A stretch of DNA of 64,000 nt, taken from positions 1 to 64,000 of the forward strand of contig JAEPDS010000015.1 in the NCBI GenBank assembly GCA_016842065.1. The letters are read 5' to 3'. Below, one piece after another: positions 17,789 to 24,813 of the stretch. Within the stretch, counting starts at the first letter, position 1. Each line of letters starts with the position of its first letter. Origin of the DNA: Candidatus Thiodiazotropha sp. 'RUGA' (lineage in GTDB: Bacteria > Pseudomonadota > Gammaproteobacteria > Chromatiales > Chromatiaceae). Position numbers and translations under genes: made by a program. The notes beneath the pieces were generated by a model. It made no database searches and had not been told where the DNA came from. It saw nothing but the letters and a program-made list of their open reading frames with translations.

Positions 17789-18210
17789 ACAGAATCATTG
17801 GTGTGGGTTCCCCTTTTGGTGCGGATCAGGCTGGCTGGCTGGCGATCGATCACCTGCAGCGCTGTCAGCTGGCAGATTGGGAATTGATCAAGCTGGATCG
17901 TCCAGGCAGTGGATTGTTGAGCTACCTGCGGGATGCGGATCAGGTGGTGCTCATCGATGCTTTGAAATCGACCGGCAGGGCCGGTGAGGTGTCACTGATC
18001 AGTCGGCAAGCGTTGGCCCAGTGTCAGGAACTCACATCCTCCCATGGCTTCGGCGTATCGGAAGCCCTGGCGCTGGCCGAACAGTTAGGGGAGTTGCCGC
18101 AACAGGTCTCGTTGCTCGGTATTCATGTCGGTGGTGATCTGAATGGACCGCCTTCACTGGATGTGGCCTCACTCGAGCAGCAACTGCAAACCCTGCTGGT
18201 GGGTGGCTGA
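17785..18210 (+). CDS. Hydrogenase maturation protease
   Basis: 141 residues of the HyaD/HycI/HoxW family. The N-terminus (IIGVGSPFGADQAGW) carries the first conserved acidic metal ligand, and DQVVLIDAL carries the second region. A conserved His-containing stretch (SSHGFGVSEALALAEQL) follows. It would bind Ni in the immature large subunit and cut the C-terminal peptide after DPCxxCxxH. It overlaps hydA by 4 bp and is the last gene of the operon. The length is typical of group 3 proteases. Confidence 0.85.
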   Translation: MNRIIGVGSPFGADQAGWLAIDHLQRCQLADWELIKLDRPGSGLLSYLRDADQVVLIDALKSTGRAGEVSLISRQALAQCQELTSSHGFGVSEALALAEQLGELPQQVSLLGIHVGGDLNGPPSLDVASLEQQLQTLLVGG

Positions 18211-18445
18211 GCATGGCCTGTTCAGGTGTCGGGTTGGTAATCCGCTTTGACTAGAGTTTTTCGATCTGGCAGGAAATGGCAACTCTCCGTTGCTGCTCCA
18301 ATCAACCATTTCGCGGATATTGGCGGAGATTCGTTTCATTTGCGGCGAGATGCTCTGAATGCCCCATAAGAAATTCCGGCGAGTGCCGCTATGATCTCCA
18401 GAGGTTAAAGAGTTTGGTTGGATCATTTGATTCCGGGATTGGTGC

Positions 18446-20818
18446 ATGAGGCTGAAACAGATCGGGCGTTTTCAGGTGGGCAAAGAGCTGGGCTCGGGTA
18501 ATCAGGGTACCGTCTATCTCTGTCACGACAGTCAGCTGGAGCGCCAGGTAGCGATTAAGCTGCTCGATAAGGTATTGCAGGACGCTTCGTTCCGCGATGA
18601 AGCGCGCACCATGAGTAAGCTGCAGCATCCCAATATCGTCTCGATCTATGAAGCGGGTGAGCACCAGGGTACACCATTTCTGGTCTTCGAATACGCTCAG
18701 GGTAAACTGCTCTCGGACCATATTCAGGGTGAGCCACTGGAGCTCCCTTTGGCGTTGAAGATCTTCGAAGGTCTGCTGGATGGGATGAGCCAGGCTCACC
18801 AGGCAGGGATCGTCCATCGGGATCTGAAACCGTCGAACATCATCATTGTAGAAGATAAACAGCCGAAGATCATGGACTTCGGTATTGCCAGATTGCTCTC
18901 TGAGGCGAAAGGTCCTGACAAACAGCTGATTGGCACACCCAGGTATCTGGCTCCCGAGTATATTCAGGTGGGAGAAGTGGGCCCACAGGCGGATGTCTTT
19001 GCCTTGGGATTGATTCTGGACGAGATGTTGACCGGTATGCCGGTATTCAGTGGCCAGAGTCAACAGATCGTCATCGACGCCATTCTCAAGCTGGAACCCA
19101 AGCCGCCCTCCCAGTTCAACTCCGCAGTGGATGAAAAACTCGACCGTTTCATCCTCAAATCCCTGGAGAAGGATCCGGCGCTGCGCTACAGCGATGCCCA
19201 GGAGATGCGGGATGCCTTCAAACAGATCTTCAAGTCGCCTGAAGCGGAGCCGGCATCCGATGTGGAGGCGAGCGGTACCGTCGATTTTCTGCTGCGGCGG
19301 ATGAAACGCAAGAGTGACTTTCCCGCTTTGTCCCAATCGGTTCGCAGCATCAATGCCATGTCGGATGTGAGCGATCGCAGTGTCAATCAGATGGCTGGTG
19401 TGATCGTTAAGGATTTTGCTTTAACCAATAAGATACTCAAGGTGGTCAACTCCGCCTACTACGGTCGGTTCTCCGGCCATATTGGAACCGTCTCCAGAGC
19501 GGTTGTGGTACTTGGTACGCAGGCAATCCGCTCTCTGGCGGCTTCGTTGATATTTTTTGAACATATTGAGAATAAACAGCAGGCCGACTATCTCCGGGAG
19601 TTGGTCTCATCGGCACTGTTTCGCGCCACCCTGGCACAAAATGTGGCGGATGAGATCGATCATCAGGAGGCTGAGGAGTACTTTCTCACCGGCCTGCTCA
19701 GTGATCTTGGTAAAGTACTGGTTGCCTTCTATCTACCGGAAGAGTCAAAAGAGATTGAGCGGTTGATCGAAGTTGAGAAGAAGGAACCGGTATCGGTGCA
19801 GCACACCGTGCTTGGGGTCAGTTTTGAAACCATCGGTATTGAAATTGCCAAGCAGTGGAATTTTCCCAAACCGTTAACCGACAGTCTGAAATCCTGGCAG
19901 GGGGATCATTCGCCGGTCAATCGGACTGAGAAGCGTCGATTGGTTTCCCTGTTTGCCGATGAGGCGATGCAGGTGATTGTCGAGAACGGCTCTGACGATA
20001 AGGCCGCTTTGGATAGCCTGACTAAAAAATACTCCAAGAGCCTGAAGCTTGGCAGTAAGAAAGTGGCAAAGTTGACAAAGCAATCGGTTGAGGATTTTCA
20101 GGAGTTGGCCGAGGCCATTGCCACCGATGTGTCGAGCAGTTTTGTCAAAAAACTCAAGGACGGTCAGGAAACGCCAGCCAAGGGTAGTACAAAAAAGCGG
20201 GAAAAAACCGGCGCAATCACTCAGGATGGTTTGGACAATACGCAGATACTCGATGAGTCTACCCAGACACTTGATGAAAAGAGTATAGAGCAGGCCGCGC
20301 ATAGTGAAGAGGATACGGAAGCGCTGCTGATGGATGGTCTGCAGGAGGTGACCGGGATGCTGGTGGGAGACCATAGCGTCTCGGAAATTTTCAATGTTGT
20401 ATTGGAGACCATGTATCGGGCCGTCGGTTTCAAACGGGTAATCCTGGCGTTGCTGAATCCAAAGCAGGGCGAGATGGTGGGGCGGCTCGGATTCGGCGAC
20501 TCGGCTGATGATTTTACCAAGGCATTTCATTTCTCCACCAAGTACCGGGTCGATGTGTTTCATGGCGCCATGAAAAACGCGGTTGATGTCTATATTGCAG
20601 ATGCCACGGATAAGAAGATTCAGGGTGACATTCCGGACTGGTATAAAAAGATCTCAAAGGCGGGTTCCTTTTTGATCTTTCCCATTGTGGTCAATAAACG
20701 CGCTGTTGGTTTGATCTACGCGGACCACACCAAACCGCACGGGTTAGCGATTGATAAAAAGCGATTGAATCTGTTGAAGTCTTTGCGCAATCAGATTGTG
20801 TTGGCGGTTAAGTCTTGA
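18446..20818 (+). CDS. Ser/Thr protein kinase-HDOD-GAF fusion signalling protein
   Basis: 790 residues with three domains. The N-terminal PknB-type kinase (about 8-265) is intact by motif: Gly loop GSGNQGTVY, Lys38 in VAIKLL, HRDLKPSN with Asp126, and DFG with Asp144. The middle HDOD domain (about 290-490; FPALSQSV..VNSAYYGR..SRAVVVLG) is related to HD hydrolases but lacks a clear HD metal site. A charged linker rich in Lys and Thr (about 560-630) leads to a C-terminal GAF domain (about 640-788). No transmembrane segment is seen, so it is cytoplasmic. It is monocistronic and starts 235 bp after the hydrogenase operon. The ligand and targets are unknown. Confidence 0.85.
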   Translation: MRLKQIGRFQVGKELGSGNQGTVYLCHDSQLERQVAIKLLDKVLQDASFRDEARTMSKLQHPNIVSIYEAGEHQGTPFLVFEYAQGKLLSDHIQGEPLELPLALKIFEGLLDGMSQAHQAGIVHRDLKPSNIIIVEDKQPKIMDFGIARLLSEAKGPDKQLIGTPRYLAPEYIQVGEVGPQADVFALGLILDEMLTGMPVFSGQSQQIVIDAILKLEPKPPSQFNSAVDEKLDRFILKSLEKDPALRYSDAQEMRDAFKQIFKSPEAEPASDVEASGTVDFLLRRMKRKSDFPALSQSVRSINAMSDVSDRSVNQMAGVIVKDFALTNKILKVVNSAYYGRFSGHIGTVSRAVVVLGTQAIRSLAASLIFFEHIENKQQADYLRELVSSALFRATLAQNVADEIDHQEAEEYFLTGLLSDLGKVLVAFYLPEESKEIERLIEVEKKEPVSVQHTVLGVSFETIGIEIAKQWNFPKPLTDSLKSWQGDHSPVNRTEKRRLVSLFADEAMQVIVENGSDDKAALDSLTKKYSKSLKLGSKKVAKLTKQSVEDFQELAEAIATDVSSSFVKKLKDGQETPAKGSTKKREKTGAITQDGLDNTQILDESTQTLDEKSIEQAAHSEEDTEALLMDGLQEVTGMLVGDHSVSEIFNVVLETMYRAVGFKRVILALLNPKQGEMVGRLGFGDSADDFTKAFHFSTKYRVDVFHGAMKNAVDVYIADATDKKIQGDIPDWYKKISKAGSFLIFPIVVNKRAVGLIYADHTKPHGLAIDKKRLNLLKSLRNQIVLAVKS

Positions 20819-21445
20819 GTTTTTAATAGTCTGCAAATTAACGTTAATGAATTCAAATAAGAGTCGCTAAATGTATTGGTGTTCGGGTTGGATTGAACCC
20901 ATGCAGTGGCATAGCCTGTCACTGTTGTCCCGTTAAGAAAATAGCGTAGCGGCTCATTGATGTCTACATTACCTTTTTCGTCTGATTAGGAGATTAATCA
21001 ATATCCTCCGCTGCCTGTCCTGTCTGGGTATGGCAAAGACCTCGATGTGGATTTGCAGGGTGCCTATTATTGCTGGTAATTAGTAGCTATCTCTGGAATT
21101 GATAAACACTAATACGTAGTTCGGCAGCAGAGTAATAGAATAAAACGACCATTGATTGTTGCGTTGCTACAGGCGGCTATCGGCCAATAGGGGAAATTGA
21201 GTTAGATCAGTAATTTGGTCCGCTGTGTGCCGGTTGCTGCCATTAATCCCAATTCACTGACCGTCCGCAATGGTCGCAAGGTACTAAAGGCTTCAGACAA
21301 ATGGCGGCAAAAAGTGGACAATAGAGAAAACGAATCTGTTCTCCATTATTCTAATCTCGCCTGCCACTACGATCTTTAGTTACTCTATTGGGTCCGACAC
21401 GGACCGTGCTTCCATTGAGGTCGCTGTTGTTTAGCCAGGCTACAT

Positions 21446-21642
21446 GAGCGAATGATAACGCCGCTGGGCGCGAAAACAGCCCCAGCACCCTCTTTTTTAT
21501 TTATAGGTGGGGTTGCGCCTGAAAAAGCGCCACTCGGCGTTGCTCGTCGCTCATTTGGAACAACCAAACTACACTTCTCGCGCCTTGGTAGGCGCTTTTT
21601 CATGCGCAACAGGGCGCATAGGATTAGTGTTAACAGGCCCTA
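21446..21642. repeat. Imperfect inverted-repeat element of about 200 bp
   Basis: The left arm GAGCGAATGATAACGCCG (from 21446) pairs imperfectly with ACTCGGCGTTGCTCGTCGCTC (about 21532-21552). The right side continues to a GCGC-containing hairpin (TAGGCGCTTTTTCATGCGC) and ends in a copy of GGATTAGTGTTAACAGGCCC (21621-21640). The left arm in inverse orientation also matches 1837-1860. This looks like a non-autonomous miniature element, or a degraded pair of dispersed repeats. Confidence 0.55.
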
Positions 21643-21819
21643 GCTTGAGGGAACGAACAGTTCCGTATTCTGAAAAGAGGGAGGCCAGAAATTCTTCAGT
21701 AGTCGATCTTGGTCGCCCGCAAACTGAGAGAGTTATCAATCTGATTTGCCTTTTGTCTTAGTATGAACATTGATCAATATGCGGCAGCACAGATTCTAGC
21801 CATTGTAAATTAGGAATAG

Positions 21820-21845
21820 AACTCTGCCACTGATAAGGCAGAGTT
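21820..21845 (-). terminator. Terminator-like hairpin after the cold-shock pseudogene
   Basis: Perfect 9-bp stem AACTCTGCC / GGCAGAGTT with loop ACTGATAA. It lies 17 bp beyond the leftward stop codon of the csp pseudogene. On the plus strand it is followed by CGTTTTAAT, so it may work in both directions. Confidence 0.6.
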
Positions 21846-21862
21846 CGTTTTAATACAACAGG

Positions 21863-22072
21863 CTACATGGGTACGACATTTTCCGCTTGAGGGCCTTTCT
21901 GGCCCGCGGTTTCGGTAAATTCAAACTTTTGGCCGTCTGCCAGGTCGCGATGACCTTCACCAACGATTGAACAGAAATGAACAAACAGGTCTCTTCCTGC
22001 TTCACGTTAGATAATACCATAACCTATTGAACTGTCGAGCCACTTGACGGTTCCGGTTTGCCTTTCAGATAC
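21863..22072 (-). pseudogene. Cold-shock protein (CspA family) pseudogene
   Basis: The minus strand encodes a nearly complete CspA-type protein of about 69 residues: SERQTGTVKWLDSS, then IGYGII, then after the break REAGRDLFVHF, SIVGEGHRDLADGQKFEF and KGPQAENVVPM. Two defects are visible: an in-frame TAA at 22007-22009, where the family has Ser or Thr after GxI, and GTA where the start Met is expected (22070-22072). A GAGG sequence about 9 bases upstream of that position remains, and the rest of the frame is undamaged. CspA proteins bind RNA and single-stranded DNA. The rest of the frame being intact suggests recent loss; an assembly error is the alternative. Confidence 0.85.
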
Positions 22073-22598
22073 CTGTAAATACCTCAAACAAAATAAAATA
22101 TATCCGCCTTTGAGGGCGGTGATTCACCACTATTCATTGAAAAACACTATGAAGCTCGATTTGGGTGTAACTGTTGAGGAAACCGCGTATATAAGACGAT
22201 ACAGGCAGGACTAGGATCTTACAGGGTGTTCACCATTATACAGCTTAATACTGAATTTCAAATCGGATATTTTATACAGCCACTGGATTGTTATTTGACC
22301 AAATTATGTATAAATAAGGAATGAGACTGGGGTTTGACGGTTAACTTCCCGATAAGCCAAGGCGTATTTCCAGAGAAAATAAAAAGCTATTCGGCATGAT
22401 TTCAACTATAATCATTGCATTGCGATGTTTATGGCGAAGGATTAAGCCATATTTCACTGTATAGACACACACAAATTCGGAATACAAAAGTTGAAAGCAA
22501 ATATACTGCTTTATCCTATTGCAACCCGGTGCAACATTTTTTCTCATAGGTGCTTTAGCCGCAATTGGATGATGCGGTATCAGTAAACAGGCCACGTC
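22073..22598. other. Intergenic region between csp remnant and DUF1488 gene
   Basis: AT-rich, with no gene supported. A leftward frame at 22341-22649 overlaps the DUF1488 start and has no family resemblance. The left end corresponds to the long 5' leader position of the csp pseudogene; cspA-type genes often have long leaders. Confidence 0.45.
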
Positions 22599-22898
22599 AT
22601 GCAGTTTAGCCGCAAAAAAATAACCATTACAGACGATACAGTAATTCATTTTCCAGGGTACGAGTCATGGAATAGTATGGCAGAAATGGCGACTGTTGCA
22701 GCGGATGTCAACAAAGAGCGTGTGCTCTGTAGAGTATCGTTGAATATATTGGAAGATAAATTTGGTGTTATGGATGAAGCACCGATCAGATGTGTCGCTC
22801 ATCACCGAGCAGTTATACAAGATGCAGCGAGAAGGTTGATTCAGAGCGAGTCTTTTGAGGAGGATGGGTCAATACTGATTCGTTCAGGCGATATATGA
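22599..22898 (+). CDS. DUF1488 family protein
   Basis: 99 residues. The pattern matches the DUF1488 family: an N-terminal strand with ITDDTVIHFPGYESWN, then a V-x-RVLCRVSLNILEDKFG core, a conserved HHRAVIQDAARRLI helix and an acidic end SILIRSGDI. The function of the family is not established. It is a small soluble protein with no signal peptide or membrane segment. It stands alone, convergent with the NYN gene (54 bp between stops). The surrounding DNA is AT-rich. Confidence 0.7.
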   Translation: MQFSRKKITITDDTVIHFPGYESWNSMAEMATVAADVNKERVLCRVSLNILEDKFGVMDEAPIRCVAHHRAVIQDAARRLIQSESFEEDGSILIRSGDI

Positions 22899-22951
22899 CA
22901 GAAATATCCGGTACTCCTCAGTAGATCAATTTTCACTGCTTTGTGTTCAGA

Positions 22952-23770
22952 CTACGTGACGCTCTTGATCATGTAGCCACCGGATTTTTCATCAGCTTCC
23001 AAGATTACTAAATTCCTTTCCTGTGCCTCTTCAAGCAGCGCATTGAAGGTGCTGAAGCCATGGTATCGTTCACTGAAGCCGGGTTTACGACGCTTCAAGG
23101 TTTGCTTGACCATAGAGCCCCATACTTTCCCTCTTTCTCCGCGTTCCTGAATCAGATCTTCTACCGTGGCGACAACCAAGTCCAGTGCTTCCTGCTTTCT
23201 CTGCTCCTCTTCACTAGGTTGCTTCTTTGAGACTTTCTTTTTAAAGGTTTTTTTGCTGGTACTTTTACGCCGGTTTTGGCTGGGCTTCTTGCTATCTCTC
23301 ACCAGATCGTCATAGAAGATAAACTCATCGCAGTTGGCAGTAAGTAGGTCTGAAGTGGAGTTCTTGACGCCGACACCAATTACAACCTTGTTGTTTTCGC
23401 GTAACTTACTGACGAGTGGGGAGAAGTCAGAATCTCCACTGATAATGACGAAAGTGTCGAGATGAAGCTTGGTGTAGCATAGGTCCAGGGCGTCAACCAC
23501 CATCCGGATGTCGGCCGAGTTCTTGCCTGACTGGCGCACGTGGGGAATCTCTATCAATTCGAATGCCGCTTCGTGCATGGTTGCTTTGAACTCTTTGTAG
23601 CGATCCCAATCACAGTAGGCTTTTTTTACAACGATGTTGCCTTTCAGCAATAAACGCTCAAGAACTTTCTGAATATTAAAGGCTGCATAGTTGGCATCAC
23701 GCACCCCCAATGCAACATTCTCAAAGTCACAGAAGATAGCCATATTTTGGGTTGGGTTCAATTCGGGCAT
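22952..23770 (-). CDS. NYN-domain ribonuclease-like protein with C-terminal LOTUS domain
   Basis: 272 residues. The N-terminal NYN (PIN-like) domain, about 8-155, has the expected acidic residues in MAIFCDFENVALG, SADIRMVVDAL and IISGDSDFSPLV, which would bind a metal ion for RNA cleavage. A Lys-rich linker (about 160-195, KKTFKKKVSKKQ) follows. The C-terminal 75 residues (GKVWGSMVKQTLKRRKPGFSE..YHGFSTFNALLEEA) form an OST-HTH/LOTUS winged helix, an RNA-binding module. This NYN-LOTUS combination is widespread in bacteria, but the targets are mostly unknown. It is monocistronic. Confidence 0.85.
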   Translation of the reverse strand: MPELNPTQNMAIFCDFENVALGVRDANYAAFNIQKVLERLLLKGNIVVKKAYCDWDRYKEFKATMHEAAFELIEIPHVRQSGKNSADIRMVVDALDLCYTKLHLDTFVIISGDSDFSPLVSKLRENNKVVIGVGVKNSTSDLLTANCDEFIFYDDLVRDSKKPSQNRRKSTSKKTFKKKVSKKQPSEEEQRKQEALDLVVATVEDLIQERGERGKVWGSMVKQTLKRRKPGFSERYHGFSTFNALLEEAQERNLVILEADEKSGGYMIKSVT

Positions 23771-24417
23771 TGGTCACTGTCCTGGTATAGGTCTTCCGAC
23801 CTGTAGAATAGCCAACTTAACCGTTGTTTGTCTGTATCACAAGAAAAATAGTATCCTCATGTAACGGTTGATACTGTTGAATCGTTAACCTTGTGCATAG
23901 ATCTGATTTTTTCGGATACGATTTTTTGAATCCAGTTTTGGCATCAAAGATCATGTGTGGGCGTCTGCTCAGGTCGCTTAGCAGAAGTTGTTTATCTCAG
24001 TTAGTGGTCTGTATTCGGCAAGAGACGAAGCCAATCAGAGCAATCTATCCCGTCCGAGGTTAATCATATCCTCACTTATCTATAAAGTTGTTGAATGTAG
24101 CGAGTACAGCATTCTACGCTAAATTTAGAAATCTCTTTTGGATTGTCGAAAAAATATGAATTGTAATATTGAGTACGGCTGTAACTCATTGATATCCCTA
24201 ATTAGGGGTGCCCCTATGATTTGCCAATGAGATGCATGAAAGGCCTCTCCCTCTAGGGACACTACTGACGGAATAAATACGTTTAATCTTGCTGGTAACT
24301 ACGGATCACTTGATTTTGGAGGGTAAAAGCGATGGCAAAGGCTCACAATCTAAGATTGATAATCTGCGCAAGGGAATGCCAGAATAGATCTGGCTGGTGC
24401 TTACTTTGAGCCTGTTT

Positions 24418-24436
24418 GGTGGGGCATGGCCCCACC
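24418..24436. repeat. REP-like palindrome, GGGGC/GCCCC type
   Basis: GGTGGGGC-ATG-GCCCCACC, followed by CTAC, the same core and flank as at 7973-7991 read on the other strand. It lies in a gene-free region. Confidence 0.7.
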
Positions 24437-24725
24437 CTACATCCTGTTTTGGTGGTACTTTTTCTAACCTTTATCTTCTGCTCGGTTGTCTCTTTGTATC
24501 TCATATTTCTAGATAGACTGGAGAGCGTCAACTGACGTTAATCCCCTTAGTATCACATCGATATAAGTTAGTGGGTCAATAGTATTAATTCCGGCCATTT
24601 GCGGCTTGAATAAAGCTTTCCTACCAATACGAATATCTGGCAACCATTAGCGTTCATTTGCGGACTTTTAAGGTTCTTAAAGGGGGCGATTCGGGGAGTG
24701 CCAGTTTTTACAGGCCTGAAATGAA

Positions 24726-24762
24726 GCACCGGGTTACAGATGGTGTCTCTGTAACCCGGTGC
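24726..24762 (-). terminator. Stem-loop after the Ig-repeat protein gene
   Basis: Perfect 15-bp stem GCACCGGGTTACAGA (24726-24740) and TCTGTAACCCGGTGC (24748-24762) with a 7-base loop. It is 52 bp downstream of the leftward stop at 24814. There is no clear T-tract after it, so it may act as a 3'-end stabiliser or a weak terminator. Confidence 0.6.
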
Positions 24763-24813
24763 TGAGTGCCAACCAATCGGTTGTCGGTGCAAATCCTTTT
24801 GCGCTGGTCTTTA

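Larger units (their letters stand above)
20819..21862. other. Gene-poor region with a long inverted repeat
   Basis: No coding sequence can be supported. Short frames at 21385-21760 lie within repeat DNA on both strands. The region contains the repeat element described at 21446-21642 and a terminator-like hairpin at 21820-21845. No transposase remnant was recognised. Confidence 0.55.
23771..24813. other. Gene-free region of about 1 kb
   Basis: No coding sequence supported. It holds a REP-like palindrome at 24418-24436 and a strong stem-loop at 24726-24762 just beyond the stop of the large Ig-repeat gene. The rest is AT-rich; I see nothing else in it. Confidence 0.5.

Noticed and set aside
18211-18445. 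Leftward frame between hydrogenase protease and kinase fusion gene
   Set aside because: It runs antisense into the protease gene and lacks any recognisable motif; the gap is more likely promoter DNA.
21385-21761. Short frames on both strands near the inverted-repeat element
   Set aside because: They lie in repeat DNA, resemble no family, and differ between repeat copies.
22341-22649. Leftward 102-codon frame opposite the DUF1488 start
   Set aside because: It has no family resemblance and conflicts with the better supported DUF1488 gene.
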